From positions 3,016,501-3,080,500 of the forward strand of contig NZ_CP137636.1 of NCBI RefSeq assembly GCF_036670015.1: DNA of 64,000 nt, given 5' to 3'. A program made the position numbers and the translations under genes. Source of the stretch: Niallia sp. XMNu-256. Lineage in GTDB: Bacteria > Bacillota > Bacilli > Bacillales > Cytobacillaceae. Within the stretch, counting starts at the first letter, position 1. Each line of letters starts with the position of its first letter. Below the pieces are notes generated by a model. That model had not been told where the DNA came from. It did no database searches and was given only the letters and a program-made list of their open reading frames with translations. Positions 9,048-18,836 of the stretch are shown piece after piece.

Positions 9048-10466
9048 TTATTTATCATCTTGGAACCATTGAGTATGGAAAACTCCTTCTCGGTCAATTC
9101 GTTGATACGTATGGGCACCAAAATAATCGCGTTGTGCTTGTAATAAATTAGCAGGTAATGTTTCCGTACGATAACTGTCATAATAAGCTAGTGCTGCAGA
9201 AAAACATGGAACTGGAATACCAAATTGAACTGCTTGTGCCACAATTTCACGTAAAGCATATTGATAACTCTCAACAATCTCTTTAAAGTATGGGTCAAGT
9301 AACAGATTTTTTAGACCTGGTTCTCGATCATAGGCATCCTTTATTTTCTGTAAGAACTGTGCTCGAATAATGCATCCTCCGCGGAAAATCATGGCAATAT
9401 CCCCATATTGAAGATTCCAATCATAATCCTCAGAAGCTGCTCTCATTTGCGCAAATCCTTGAGCGTATGAACAAATTTTACTCATATACAAAGCTTTGCG
9501 AACAGATTCAATGAAAGCTTGCTTATCACCAGTAAATGGTTTTACATTAGGGCCATTTAACACCTTACTAGCTTGAACTCGTTCTTCTTTCATTGCAGAA
9601 ATGAAGCGGGCATAAACAGACTCTGTAATAACTGGCAGCGGTACTCCTAAATCAAGTGAGTTTTGGCTCGTCCATTTTCCAGTTCCTTTTTGTCCAGCAG
9701 TGTCTAGAATCATGTCAACAAGCGGTTTCCCTGTCTCATCGTCAACTTTCGTAAAAATATCAGCAGTAATTTCGATTAAATAGCTATCAAGCTCACCTTT
9801 ATTCCATTCCGCAAACACTTCATGAAGTTCATTTGCTTCTAAACCAAGGACATTTTTCATTAGAAAATAAGCTTCACAAATAAGTTGCATATCACCATAC
9901 TCAATGCCATTATGAACCATTTTAACATAGTGACCGGCACCATCTGGCCCAATATAAGTTGTACAAGGCTCCCCGCCAACTTTTGCAGAAATATCTTTAA
10001 AAATCGGAGCCACTAATTCATAGGCTTCTTTCTGTCCACCAGGCATAATTGAAGGACCTTTAAGCGCTCCTTCTTCTCCACCTGATACGCCTGTCCCAAT
10101 AAAATGGATTCCCTGTTCACTTAAGCGTTGATTTCGTCTTTGTGTATCAGTAAAAAGTGTATTGCCACCATCTATTAAGATATCCCCTTTTTCTAAGTAA
10201 GGGAGTAATTGATCAATTGTCGCGTCGGTTGCTGCACCTGCTTTAACCATCAGCATAATTTTCCTTGGACTTTCAAGGGAATTGACAAACTCTTCAATTG
10301 AATAAGTGCCCTTGAAGTTCCTTCCTTTTGTTTCAGCTAGAACTTCATCTGTTTTCTCACGTGAACGGTTGTAAACCGCAACAGAATATCCTCTTGATTC
10401 AATATTCATGGCGAGGTTTTTACCCATAACAGCCATTCCAATTACACCAAACTGTTGTTTTGTCAT
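9048..10466 (-). CDS. gndA: 6-phosphogluconate dehydrogenase, decarboxylating
   Basis: Oxidatively decarboxylates 6-phosphogluconate to ribulose-5-phosphate with NADP+. The 472-residue protein has the N-terminal dinucleotide motif [16 protein letters not shown], an Arg (VYNRSREK) that suits NADP, the substrate motif GVSGGEEGA with the catalytic Lys in MVHNGIEY, and the C-terminal substrate-binding tail. Length and synteny fit GndA (YqjI), the NADP-dependent enzyme, rather than the NAD-type GntZ. Confidence 0.96.
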   Translation of the reverse strand: MTKQQFGVIGMAVMGKNLAMNIESRGYSVAVYNRSREKTDEVLAETKGRNFKGTYSIEEFVNSLESPRKIMLMVKAGAATDATIDQLLPYLEKGDILIDGGNTLFTDTQRRNQRLSEQGIHFIGTGVSGGEEGALKGPSIMPGGQKEAYELVAPIFKDISAKVGGEPCTTYIGPDGAGHYVKMVHNGIEYGDMQLICEAYFLMKNVLGLEANELHEVFAEWNKGELDSYLIEITADIFTKVDDETGKPLVDMILDTAGQKGTGKWTSQNSLDLGVPLPVITESVYARFISAMKEERVQASKVLNGPNVKPFTGDKQAFIESVRKALYMSKICSYAQGFAQMRAASEDYDWNLQYGDIAMIFRGGCIIRAQFLQKIKDAYDREPGLKNLLLDPYFKEIVESYQYALREIVAQAVQFGIPVPCFSAALAYYDSYRTETLPANLLQAQRDYFGAHTYQRIDREGVFHTQWFQDDK

Positions 10467-10592
10467 CCTTTTACTTCCCTTCTAACTATGTATAAAACTT
10501 CTTAAACTCTTTTACTTTAGCAATTATTGTCGAAATTAGCAATGAATCTGATTAAAGTTAGTATACCAACATGCTTATAATCAAATTCATCA

Positions 10593-11855
10593 TTAATCTT
10601 TCGGAAAAAAGTCAAGAAAGTCTTTGCTGAAACTTGTTTCTGATGTGTTTTTTGTGTTTTTTTCTACGGCTTTATCTAAGGCTTTTTCAATAATGCCTTC
10701 TCCAAATTTAGACCTTAACCCTTCAACAGCCTTAATTAAAGGCTCTTGTTTGGCCTCTTTTTCATAAGAAAAAAGATCCAGCTGCCTTACCGCCTGTTTT
10801 TTTTCCACTAAATCAGACCCAGTTACTCCTAAAAGGCGCACTGGTTCTCCATTCCAATGTTTTAGAAAAAGTTCCTTGCTTTCTTTATATAATTCATCAA
10901 ACCTGACCGTTGGATTTAATAATTTCTTACTTCGATTAATGGTTTTCCGATTTTTATAACGAATCGTAATGCCAATTGAAGATGCTAACATCTTTTTACG
11001 ATTCAATCGAACAACTACTTTTTCTGTTAATCTTTTTAGTACTTGTAGCAGTTCCTGTTGATTCGTTTCATCACTTGGCAATGTTGTTGAATTCCCAACA
11101 CTCTTAATCTCGTTTGCCGCATTTGGATCAATGGGTCTTTCATCGATTCCATTCGCTCGATCTTTTAGACGAATTCCGTTAATACCGAGAAGGGCATCTA
11201 ACTGAATTTTATCGGCTTGAGCTAGGTCCTTAATAGTAACAATTCCCATTGAATTTAATTTTTCGGCAGTTTTTTTGCCAACCCCATGCATTTTAACGAC
11301 AGGTAAAGGCCACAGAACTTTTTGAACATCACGCTTTCGCAATACCGTGATGCCTAGTGGTTTTTTCATATCAGATGCCATCTTAGCTAAAAACCGATTT
11401 GGTGCTACACCAATACTACAAGGTAAGTCCAATTCATTTAAAACTTGTTTTTGAATATTTTCAGCAATTTCTAATGGAGCTCCTAATTCAAAACTCTCGG
11501 TAATATCTAGATACCCCTCATCAATGGATACAGGTTCAACAAGATCGGAGTATTGTTTAAGAATATTGAACATTCCTCCTGATGCAGCACGATACCGTTC
11601 AAAATTGGGAGTCATTACTATGAGTTGGGGACAAAGTTTTTTTGCCTCCCAGAGCGGCATTGTTGTTTTCACTCCAAATTTACGGGCCTCATAGCTACAC
11701 GTAACAATAATTCCCTTGCGCTCTTTTGGGTTCCCGGCTATTGCCAGTGGCTTTCCTTTTAAGGCAGAGTTATACGCCATCTCAACTGAAGCATAAAAAC
11801 TGTTCATATCGACATGCAAGATAACTCTCCCGTTTTTAGGATACATTTCTTTCAT
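10593..11855 (-). CDS. dinB: DNA polymerase IV (Y family)
   Basis: Translesion DNA polymerase of 420 residues; the B. subtilis orthologue is PolYB (YqjH). The palm has the catalytic acids in HVDMNSFYASVE (about residues 14-25) and SIDEGYLD (about 110-117). Thumb helix-hairpin-helix and little-finger domains follow. The C-terminal RQLDLF (about 365-370) is a beta-clamp-binding motif. ATG at 11855 is preceded by AGAAGGTG. It stands alone between gndA and the peptidase gene. Confidence 0.95.
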   Translation of the reverse strand: MKEMYPKNGRVILHVDMNSFYASVEMAYNSALKGKPLAIAGNPKERKGIIVTCSYEARKFGVKTTMPLWEAKKLCPQLIVMTPNFERYRAASGGMFNILKQYSDLVEPVSIDEGYLDITESFELGAPLEIAENIQKQVLNELDLPCSIGVAPNRFLAKMASDMKKPLGITVLRKRDVQKVLWPLPVVKMHGVGKKTAEKLNSMGIVTIKDLAQADKIQLDALLGINGIRLKDRANGIDERPIDPNAANEIKSVGNSTTLPSDETNQQELLQVLKRLTEKVVVRLNRKKMLASSIGITIRYKNRKTINRSKKLLNPTVRFDELYKESKELFLKHWNGEPVRLLGVTGSDLVEKKQAVRQLDLFSYEKEAKQEPLIKAVEGLRSKFGEGIIEKALDKAVEKNTKNTSETSFSKDFLDFFPKD

Positions 11856-12053
11856 TTAAGAACACCTTCTATTAAAAGTCGCTACCTTTAGTTTATCATT
11901 GTGACGGTAAAAAGACTTGCATAGATTATGAGCCCTTTTAGATTTTGCTGTTTATACTGGACCAAAGCCGGATAATAACAGGAATTTATGCAAATTTGGT
12001 GGGGTTAACACGCATTACTATCAATGGTCTTCATAGCACCGATATAAAGTCTA

Positions 12054-12073
12054 AAAACCGAGTAAAAGGTTTT
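12054..12073 (-). terminator. weak terminator-like hairpin after the M20 peptidase gene
   Basis: Six-bp stem AAAACC / GGTTTT that, on the minus strand, continues into TT. I see nothing else of note in the stretch 11856-12099 (244 bases); its open frames are short and lack ribosome sites. Confidence 0.35.
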
Positions 12074-12099
12074 ATAGCCCCGCAGCCGGTTCAAAATAC

Positions 12100-13224
12100 T
12101 TATTCGCCTGCTACCTCTTGGATGATGGCCACAGTCATTTCAGCAAGTTTATATAATTCTTCAATAGGCATTCTTTCGTTCGTTGTATGAATTTCCTCGT
12201 AACCAACTGCTAAGTTTACGGTTGGAATCCCAAATCCAGCAATTACGTTGGCATCACTTCCACCACCACTATGTAATAATTCACAACCACGACCGATTTT
12301 AGCAGCTGCTTTCTTTGCTACTTCGACAACATGATCGCCATCCCCAAACTTAAAGCCTGGATACATCACCTGTACTTCCACTTCGGCCTTTCCACCCATT
12401 GCCTCTGCTGTACTTTCAAAAGCTTCCTTCATTTTTTCCACTTGAGCTTCCATTTTTTCCGGAATTAATGAACGAGCCTCAGCTAAGATTTCAACATGAT
12501 CGCAAACGATATTTGTTGCTTGGCCTCCCGCAAACCGTCCAATATTAGCTGTCGTCTCTTCGTCAATTCGTCCAAGCGGCATTTTCGCAATTGATTTAGC
12601 TGCAATCGTAATCGCAGAAACTCCTTTTTCCGGTGCTACCCCGGCATGAGCAGTTTTTCCAAGGATTGTGGCTTTTATATGGGCTTGTGTCGGAGCAGCG
12701 ACAATAATATTGCCTACTTTGCCATCACTATCAAGGGCATAGCCATATTTCGCTTTAATTAAAGAACGATCAATCGCTTTAGCACCCACTAAACCGGATT
12801 CTTCTCCAACAGTTATGATAAATTGGATATCACCATGCGGAATCTTTTGTTCTTTTAAGACACGAATCGTTTCGAGCATGACAGATAACCCGGTTTTATC
12901 ATCTGCACCAAGAATGGTTGTGCCGTCTGTTACGACATAACCGTCTTTAATCGATGGCTTTACTCCTTTGGCTGGGACGACGGTATCCATATGGGAAGTA
13001 AAGTAGATTGTATCGACGCCAGGTTTTGTACCCTTTAACGTACAAATCAAGTTACCCGCTCCATGCCCCGTAATCGCTGTTGTATCATCCTCATAAACAT
13101 CGACACCTAAATCAGTGAACTTTTGTTTTAACACTTTGGCAATCTCTGCCTCATATTTCGTTTCAGAATCAATTTGCACCAATTCTAGAAATTCATTTAA
13201 TAAACGTTCTTGGTTAATCATCAT
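12100..13224 (-). CDS. M20 family metallopeptidase (YqjE/PepT-like)
   Basis: Predicted di-zinc cytosolic aminopeptidase or tripeptidase of 374 residues. Motifs: TSHMDTVVP (metal His and Asp), GADDKTGLS (bridging Asp), VGEESGLVGAKA (catalytic Glu pair) and LDSDGKVG. An inserted dimerisation domain follows (about residues 180-290), and a late HSGGGSDAN supplies the last ligand region. It is orthologous in position to B. subtilis yqjE. It is transcribed in the same direction as the upstream methylmalonyl-CoA genes, but a terminator lies between them. Confidence 0.9.
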   Translation of the reverse strand: MMINQERLLNEFLELVQIDSETKYEAEIAKVLKQKFTDLGVDVYEDDTTAITGHGAGNLICTLKGTKPGVDTIYFTSHMDTVVPAKGVKPSIKDGYVVTDGTTILGADDKTGLSVMLETIRVLKEQKIPHGDIQFIITVGEESGLVGAKAIDRSLIKAKYGYALDSDGKVGNIIVAAPTQAHIKATILGKTAHAGVAPEKGVSAITIAAKSIAKMPLGRIDEETTANIGRFAGGQATNIVCDHVEILAEARSLIPEKMEAQVEKMKEAFESTAEAMGGKAEVEVQVMYPGFKFGDGDHVVEVAKKAAAKIGRGCELLHSGGGSDANVIAGFGIPTVNLAVGYEEIHTTNERMPIEELYKLAEMTVAIIQEVAGE

Positions 13225-13307
13225 TCAACGACTCCTCACTCTATTTTCTACAATTAGTATACCTCTTTTATTTATACGCCATCAAATATCGACCCTGATT
13301 CAAAAAA

Positions 13308-13336
13308 GAAAATCGCTCTCAATAAGAACGATTTCC
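13308..13336 (-). terminator. terminator after the carboxyltransferase gene
   Basis: On the minus strand, GGAAATCG pairs with CGATTTTC and is followed by TTTTTT. It ends the mce-carboxyltransferase unit. Confidence 0.7.
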
Positions 13337-13338
13337 AA

Positions 13339-14895
13339 TTATAACGGCATATTCCCATGTTTTTTCCGAGGTCTGTGCTCCTGTTTGTTTTTAAGGATTT
13401 CCAACCCTTGAAGCAGCTTTATTCGTGTTTCTCTAGGATCGATGACATCATCAACCATTCCTTTACTTGCTGCAACATACGGGTTGGCAAACTTTTCTCT
13501 ATATTCGTTTATTTTCCGGATCCTTGTTGCTTCTGGATCCACACTTTGCTTAATATCCTTTGCAAAAATAATATTTGCTGCTCCTTGTGGTCCCATAACC
13601 GCTATTTCGGCATTTGGCCAGGCAAACACCAGGTCAGCTCCAATAGATTTACTGTTTAATGCCACGTAAGCCCCTCCATAAGCTTTTCTTAAAATAACGG
13701 TCAGCTTTGGAACAGTAGCTTCAGAATAGGCGTACAGAATCTTGGCTCCATGCCGGATGATCCCTCCATGTTCTTGCTTAACACCTGGTAAAAACCCGGT
13801 TACATCTTCAAACGTAATGATTGGAATATTAAAAGAATCGCAAAATCGGATAAATCTTGCGGCTTTGTCCGACGAATTTATGTCAAGTACACCAGCCATG
13901 TATTTTGGTTGATTACAAACTAGACCAACAACCTCTCCTTTCATTCGTGCCAGCCCAATGACAATATTTTTCGCAAAATCTTGCTGGATTTCTAAAAAAC
14001 TATTATGATCTACTACTCTACCGATCACCTTTCGAATATCATATGGACGGCTTGATTCAATTGGAATGGTATCTATTAATTCAGGACGATCATCATCATC
14101 ATTGTTTGAGGAGTTTGCAGGAGGTTTTTCAGTATTATTTTGTGGAAGGTAACTTAACAAATTTCGAACTTGTTTTAATACAATCTCTTCTGATTCACCC
14201 CGAAAATGAGCATTTCCACTCACTGTATTATGGACAACGGCTCCACCAAGGTCCTCAGGTGAAATTTTTTCACCTGTAACCGTTTCAATGACTTTAGGTC
14301 CAGTAATAAACATTTGACTACTTTGCTCGACCATGAAAACAAAATCTGTAATCGCTGGTGAATAAACGGCGCCACCCGCACATGGACCCATGATCACCGA
14401 GATTTGCGGAATTACTCCTGAATAGATCGTATTACGATAAAAAATTTGCCCATAGCCATCAAGTGATAGAACTCCTTCTTGGATTCTCGCTCCACCTGAG
14501 TCATTTAACCCGATAATCGGGGCGCCATTCTTCGCAGCTAAATCCATCACTGCTGCGACTTTTTTGGCATGCATTTCCCCTAGTGCTCCACCGAAGACCG
14601 TGAAATCTTGAGAAAATACATAGATAGGCTGTCCATTGACTTTAGCATAGCCAGTTACAACTCCATCGCCAGGATACTTTTCATTTTGCAGGCCAAAATC
14701 ATGACAGTTATGCTCGATAAAAGGAAATAATTCTACAAATGTCCCAGAGTCGACCAATAAATCGATTCGTTCACGGGCGGTTAACTTCCCCTTTTCGTGT
14801 TGTTTGATCATTCGATCATCACCGCCCCCGAGCCGAGCTGCTGCTTTCCGATCATATAATTCATGGATCTTATTATACATATCCTTCTTCTCCAT
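13339..14895 (-). CDS. acyl-CoA carboxylase carboxyltransferase subunit (propionyl/methylmalonyl-CoA type)
   Basis: Biotin-dependent carboxyltransferase of the PccB/MmdA family (B. subtilis YqjD), acting on propionyl-CoA/methylmalonyl-CoA. Motifs: GGARIQEGV, GPCAGGAVYSPA, FEDVTGFLPG and RKAYGGAYVAL, typical of the two crotonase-like halves. The frame is open up to 15003. ATG at 14895 has AAGGA seven bases upstream and gives the family-like start MEKKDMYNKIHELYDRKA, so I use it (518 residues). It overlaps the end of mce. No biotin carboxylase or biotin carrier gene lies next to it, so AccC/AccB or another pair would have to supply them; a decarboxylase role is the alternative. Confidence 0.9.
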   Translation of the reverse strand: MEKKDMYNKIHELYDRKAAARLGGGDDRMIKQHEKGKLTARERIDLLVDSGTFVELFPFIEHNCHDFGLQNEKYPGDGVVTGYAKVNGQPIYVFSQDFTVFGGALGEMHAKKVAAVMDLAAKNGAPIIGLNDSGGARIQEGVLSLDGYGQIFYRNTIYSGVIPQISVIMGPCAGGAVYSPAITDFVFMVEQSSQMFITGPKVIETVTGEKISPEDLGGAVVHNTVSGNAHFRGESEEIVLKQVRNLLSYLPQNNTEKPPANSSNNDDDDRPELIDTIPIESSRPYDIRKVIGRVVDHNSFLEIQQDFAKNIVIGLARMKGEVVGLVCNQPKYMAGVLDINSSDKAARFIRFCDSFNIPIITFEDVTGFLPGVKQEHGGIIRHGAKILYAYSEATVPKLTVILRKAYGGAYVALNSKSIGADLVFAWPNAEIAVMGPQGAANIIFAKDIKQSVDPEATRIRKINEYREKFANPYVAASKGMVDDVIDPRETRIKLLQGLEILKNKQEHRPRKKHGNMPL

Positions 14896-15304
14896 GCTCC
14901 ATTCCTTTCTTTTCACATATTTCAAAAAGAACATTGTCGGATGATTTTGGATGAATAAAGGCAATATCTGTATTACTTGCACCCTTTCTAGGCTGGGAGT
15001 CAATCATCGTAATCCCTTTTTCCTGTAACTCTCTAATCCGATCTTCAATGGAGTGAACAGATAAGGCAATATGATGAATTCCTTGTCCGTACTTTCCAAT
15101 AAATTTCGAAATTGCACTTTCTGAACTAGTCGGCTCTAATAACTCCAGCTTTGTTTCTCCCCCATCTAAGAACGCCACTTTGACATGTTGTGTTTTTACC
15201 TCTTCAATCCGAATTAATCTGAGCTTTAATACTTCGGTGTAAAAGGATAGACTCTTTTCAATTGAATGAACGGCAATTCCAATATGATCAACTTTTTGAA
15301 TCAT
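14873..15304 (-). CDS. mce: methylmalonyl-CoA epimerase
   Basis: Interconverts (S)- and (R)-methylmalonyl-CoA, linking propionyl-CoA carboxylation to the mutase. It is a 143-residue vicinal-oxygen-chelate protein with two beta-alpha-beta-beta-beta modules. Metal ligands are visible in VDHIGIAV (His near residue 7), GIHHIALSV, and the Glu of VLFEI near the C-terminus. It overlaps the carboxyltransferase gene by about 20 bases, implying coupled translation. The mutase genes mutA/mutB/meaB lie 6-10 kb away on the same strand. Confidence 0.94.
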   Translation of the reverse strand: MIQKVDHIGIAVHSIEKSLSFYTEVLKLRLIRIEEVKTQHVKVAFLDGGETKLELLEPTSSESAISKFIGKYGQGIHHIALSVHSIEDRIRELQEKGITMIDSQPRKGASNTDIAFIHPKSSDNVLFEICEKKGMEHGEEGYV

Positions 15305-15476
15305 GACGGACCACCCCCATTTTTTAGAATCTATATAATAATTATTCTATTCGGGATTGAAGTAAAATAATCCAACTTTCCTTTGATAGTTGTCCTAAAG
15401 ATCTGTTCTTAGTAAAATAGATGTATTGTGGTGGATATTAAACGGATTAACTATGATGAGAGCTGGAGGGAAAACT

Positions 15477-15578
15477 TTGTCTAAAAACCGGAAAAAAACA
15501 CAAAAAATTATTGTATATTTAATGATCTTTATTATGTTAGCTTCGACCATTTTAACGGGGATCATGATGTTTATTTAA
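15477..15578 (+). CDS. prli42: stressosome-associated miniprotein Prli42
   Basis: Thirty-three codons: MSKNRKKTQKIIVYLMIFI is followed by one continuous hydrophobic stretch ending in MMFI. The basic N-terminus, the K-I-I-V-Y-L-M motif and the single membrane helix match Prli42, the small membrane protein that ties the stressosome to the membrane in Listeria and is conserved in Bacillaceae. TTG start at 15477 with a strong GGAGGG site six bases upstream; stop at 15576. It is the only plus-strand gene in this stretch and has its own terminator. Confidence 0.88.
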   Translation: MSKNRKKTQKIIVYLMIFIMLASTILTGIMMFI

Positions 15579-15586
15579 TAATAAAG

Positions 15587-15615
15587 ATGAGGGCTGTTTT
15601 TAGGACAGCCCTCAT
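15587..15615. terminator. bidirectional terminator of prli42 and the L,D-transpeptidase gene
   Basis: Perfect 11-bp stem ATGAGGGCTGT / ACAGCCCTCAT followed by TTTTAT. The minus-strand stop codon of the transpeptidase lies within the stem. Confidence 0.85.
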
Positions 15616-16127
15616 TTTATTGCTCTATATTCCTTTGCTAACTCTTCAAATGATTTTGTAGTAGATGTGACAAGGATTTTTGTCCCTAGAGGGATTTTAG
15701 GATAGAGAGATTCAATGACTTCATTCTGCAGACGGATACAGCCTTGTGAAACCCTTTTTCCAATGGATGGCGGATGATTCGTTCCATGTATTCCATAAAT
15801 TCTGCCGTCGGTTTCCTTCGCATCAAATCCGATCCAGCGTGAACCAAGTGGGTTTTCTGGCGTTCCACCAGGTATGTCTTTTTTACGGTAGTAAGGATTT
15901 TCAGCTTTTACTGTAATTGTAAATATTCCTTCTGGGGTTAAATCATTGGTTACTCCTGTTGCCGCATCAACTACTGTCTCGACTTGATTTTCATGTATAA
16001 AGGCCAGCTCATTCGTTGATTTATTAACGATGATAAACGGATCCCCGGGTATTGGATTGGCGCCAAGAGGCCATAAAGGTGAAAGAGATAAGGCAATAAG
16101 TAGAGTGGAAAATAGTTGAACCATCAC
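15612..16127 (-). CDS. L,D-transpeptidase, YkuD domain
   Basis: Exported cell-wall enzyme of 171 residues that would make 3-3 cross-links or modify peptidoglycan stems. An N-terminal hydrophobic segment (residues 1-22) acts as signal peptide or anchor. The YkuD domain follows, ending in the catalytic signature HGTNHPPSIGKRVSQGCIRL with the catalytic His, Ser-X-Gly-Cys and Arg. No LysM or other binding module is present, so it is a minimal member. It probably forms a unit with the upstream yqjA-like gene (24-base gap). Confidence 0.9.
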   Translation of the reverse strand: MMVQLFSTLLIALSLSPLWPLGANPIPGDPFIIVNKSTNELAFIHENQVETVVDAATGVTNDLTPEGIFTITVKAENPYYRKKDIPGGTPENPLGSRWIGFDAKETDGRIYGIHGTNHPPSIGKRVSQGCIRLQNEVIESLYPKIPLGTKILVTSTTKSFEELAKEYRAIK

Positions 16128-16151
16128 ATCACCACCCTATTTATATTTTAC

Positions 16152-17153
16152 TTAGTTTCCTTCACCTACTATGTTTTTATTCCGCTTGCTTTGCTTAACA
16201 ATTCCTTTAAAGGATCGCTTAATTAATAAGTACTGTTCCATTTCATTAATGAAATGGAACAGTGCAGCACGAATTTCAAATTCTTCTCTAGTTTTTGGAA
16301 GTTCCATTTTCTCAAATTCTTTATGCATTTTATTCAGTTTATCTAAGTAGATATCTGCTGTATTTCCTCCATGAATATGTTCTGAGAGTTCTTCAATAAA
16401 GTCGGCGATTATTTTTCCTTGTTCAACAGTTTTAGAGATTGAAGTTATAATCGGTAATACCCTTTCAATGATTTCAAATTGCTTTTCCCTTATTTTGAAA
16501 TATGTAAAATATAGACTTTCCTCTTCATTATGTAAAAATTGATTTTCCATTTCTTGAAATGAGAGTACCTTTGCTTCGTTAATCCATTGAATCGTCTCAG
16601 GAATTTCTTTCCCATCCCAATTATGATCACCATGTCTCAAGTAGTATACTATCTCCTTAAAAATGTTTTTAAAATTACTTTCAATTTTGCGTTGATACTC
16701 TTCAATTTTACGATCCAAGCTCGGCATATATAAGTTTGCCAATAAAGCCATTCCGACTCCAATTAATACAAGCAAGAATTCGTTCAAAATAAACCCAAAT
16801 GTCACTCCGCCAGCAGAATAAAAGTGCAAAATAATGACAGAGCTTGAGGCAACCCCATCAGTTGCTTTAAATAACACAACTGTCGGAATAAAAAATAGAA
16901 GGAGCAATCCAATAACTCCTGCATAGTATCCGATTAATTCAAAAAACACTATTGAAAAGACGATTGCGATTAAACCTGCTAGAATTCGATCCCACGATGC
17001 TCTAAGTGACTTTTTCTTCGTGTTTTTAATACATAGAATCGTAATAATTCCTGCAGAAGCATAATTTTCTAACCCTAAACCTTGCGCAATTATGATGGCT
17101 ATTACTGCACCCACCGCTGTTTTGAGCGTACGATATCCAATCCGAAATTTCAT
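16152..17153 (-). CDS. yqjA: aromatic acid exporter family membrane protein (YqjA-like)
   Basis: A 333-residue membrane protein with about five hydrophobic segments in the first ~140 residues (RIGYRTLKTAVGAVIAIIIA start) and a long charged helical cytosolic half. This is the layout of the FUSC/ArAE-like DUF939 family that includes B. subtilis YqjA. Substrate and function are not established; 'exporter' is a family label only. It is followed closely by the L,D-transpeptidase gene. Confidence 0.82.
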   Translation of the reverse strand: MKFRIGYRTLKTAVGAVIAIIIAQGLGLENYASAGIITILCIKNTKKKSLRASWDRILAGLIAIVFSIVFFELIGYYAGVIGLLLLFFIPTVVLFKATDGVASSSVIILHFYSAGGVTFGFILNEFLLVLIGVGMALLANLYMPSLDRKIEEYQRKIESNFKNIFKEIVYYLRHGDHNWDGKEIPETIQWINEAKVLSFQEMENQFLHNEEESLYFTYFKIREKQFEIIERVLPIITSISKTVEQGKIIADFIEELSEHIHGGNTADIYLDKLNKMHKEFEKMELPKTREEFEIRAALFHFINEMEQYLLIKRSFKGIVKQSKRNKNIVGEGN

Positions 17154-17289
17154 TGTCCTTCACCCTGCTATTCTTTTTCTTTCAGTTTAACATGTTTTTT
17201 CTTTCAATTAGCGAGCTCTTCCCCCTACTGATAGGATCTTTATTCCCCATTTACAAAATCGAAAGAAACTTTACTAAATGGATATAAAA

Positions 17290-17330
17290 ATAAAAGTGGA
17301 AAAGATTCGCTATACCTTTTCCACTTTTAT
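17290..17330 (-). terminator. terminator after artR
   Basis: A 15-bp perfect stem (17290-17304 with 17316-17330) of the form ATAAAAGTGG...CCACTTTTAT, just downstream of the artR stop on the minus strand. Confidence 0.85.
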
Positions 17331-17335
17331 TAGTA

Positions 17336-18058
17336 TTATAATATTTTTTCCAAAAAATCTTTTGCTCTTTGACTTTTTGGGTTCGTAAAAAATTCTTCTG
17401 GAGGGGAATCTTCTCCAAGCTTCCCATCTTCTAAAAAGAGTACCCGATCAGCAACTTCACGAGCAAATCCCATTTCGTGAGTTACAATCGCCATTGTCAT
17501 TCCTGAGTCTGCTAGTGATTTCATAACATCTAAAACCTCTTTTACCATTTCCGGATCTAGGGCTGATGTCGGCTCGTCAAACAACATTACTTTCGGCGAC
17601 ATCGCAAGAGCACGTGCGATTGCGACACGTTGTTTTTGTCCACCTGATAAACGATTTGGATACTGTGATGCCTTTTCCGCTAAGCCCACTTTTGTTAATA
17701 AGTCCATTCCGACCTTTTCAGCTTCCGCTTTGCTCATTTTCTTTACTTTCATCGGCGCATAGGTGATATTCTCCATCACCGTTTTATGGGGGAATAAATG
17801 AAAGTGTTGAAATACCATTCCCACATTTTGTCTTATTTTCATAATATCTGTTTTCTTATCCAATAAGTCCATATTATTAATATAAATATGACCGCCAGTC
17901 GGTTTTTCTAATAAATTTAAACAACGAAGGAACGTTGATTTTCCTGATCCAGACGGACCAATAATGGCAACAACTTCTCCTTCATGAATGGTCGTTGAAA
18001 TTCCTTTCAATACTTCAAGCTTGCCGAATTGTTTCGTTAATCCTTCTACCTTAATCAC
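17336..18058 (-). CDS. artR: amino-acid ABC transporter ATP-binding protein
   Basis: Cytosolic ATPase (240 residues) that powers the ArtPQR-type importer. Walker [10 protein letters not shown] (about residues 33-41), Q-loop [10 protein letters not shown], signature [14 protein letters not shown], Walker [13 protein letters not shown] and the switch His in VTHEMGF are all intact. Its start overlaps the end of the permease gene by 8 bases. Family: polar amino acid (Arg/Gln/His) importers; B. subtilis YqiZ is the syntenic match. Confidence 0.94.
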   Translation of the reverse strand: MIKVEGLTKQFGKLEVLKGISTTIHEGEVVAIIGPSGSGKSTFLRCLNLLEKPTGGHIYINNMDLLDKKTDIMKIRQNVGMVFQHFHLFPHKTVMENITYAPMKVKKMSKAEAEKVGMDLLTKVGLAEKASQYPNRLSGGQKQRVAIARALAMSPKVMLFDEPTSALDPEMVKEVLDVMKSLADSGMTMAIVTHEMGFAREVADRVLFLEDGKLGEDSPPEEFFTNPKSQRAKDFLEKIL

Positions 18059-18710
18059 TTTTTCTCATTCTCCTTTCGACAGCTTTTCCGATCATCGTTA
18101 AGATCATGACCATGATATAATAGATAATCCCTGCTAAAAGCAACGGCTCAATAAAACGGAATTTATCTGCCCCAACTTGGTAAGCACGGCGCATAATATC
18201 CATGACACCAATTGTTGTAACAATTGCAGACTCTTTTGTTAGTGTGATAAATTCATTCATTAATGAAGGTAAAATATTTTTAACTGCCTGTGGAAGAACG
18301 ATATTCATCATCATTGGACGATAGGGAACTCCTAATGCCATTGCCGCCTCACTTTGGCCTTTGTCAATTCCTAATATTCCACCACGGATAATTTCAGAAA
18401 TATAAGCCGTGGAGTTTAACCCAAAAGAAACAACAGCAGCAGTAAATGGTTCAATTTGGTAGCCGAGTACTTGAGGTGAACCAAAATAAATGATCATTAA
18501 TTGCAAGACAAGCGGTGTACCACGGAAAATGGATGTATACGCGTCTGCAAACCAAGTTAGAACTTTAATATTGCTAATTTTAAATAATGACAAAATAATT
18601 CCAAATACAAATCCGATAATTCCAGCAAAAAAAGCGATCTGGAGTGTGATCCCAATTCCTTTTAAAATATACGGAAAAGAGGGGAGTACAGATGCGAAAT
18701 CTAAATTCAT
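18051..18710 (-). CDS. artQ: amino-acid ABC transporter permease
   Basis: Inner-membrane permease of 219 residues with about five hydrophobic segments and the coupling-helix (EAA-like) motif [21 protein letters not shown], which docks on the ATPase. It is the only permease gene in the cluster, so it presumably works as a homodimer. Syntenic with B. subtilis YqiY. A strong hairpin separates it from the upstream substrate-binding gene. Confidence 0.93.
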   Translation of the reverse strand: MNLDFASVLPSFPYILKGIGITLQIAFFAGIIGFVFGIILSLFKISNIKVLTWFADAYTSIFRGTPLVLQLMIIYFGSPQVLGYQIEPFTAAVVSFGLNSTAYISEIIRGGILGIDKGQSEAAMALGVPYRPMMMNIVLPQAVKNILPSLMNEFITLTKESAIVTTIGVMDIMRRAYQVGADKFRFIEPLLLAGIIYYIMVMILTMIGKAVERRMRKSD

Positions 18711-18791
18711 TTTTAACCAATCCTCTCAAATAATATAAGATCATTAGTTAGGAAAAGGATTCTGAAAAGTATTACTTTCTCTTCTAAAACG

Positions 18792-18834
18792 AATAAAAAC
18801 GTTCAGAAATGATTTGAATCTGAACGTTTTTATT
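18792..18834 (-). terminator. intra-operon hairpin between artP and artQ
   Basis: A 16-bp perfect inverted repeat (18792-18807 with 18819-18834) with T-runs. Placed directly after the binding-protein stop codon, it probably acts as a partial terminator or mRNA-stabilising end, giving more binding protein than permease. Confidence 0.75.
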
Positions 18835-18836
18835 AT

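Noticed and set aside
11945-12190. 81-codon plus-strand frame overlapping the M20 peptidase gene end
   Set aside because: No ribosome site and it overlaps the conserved C-terminus of the peptidase on the other strand.
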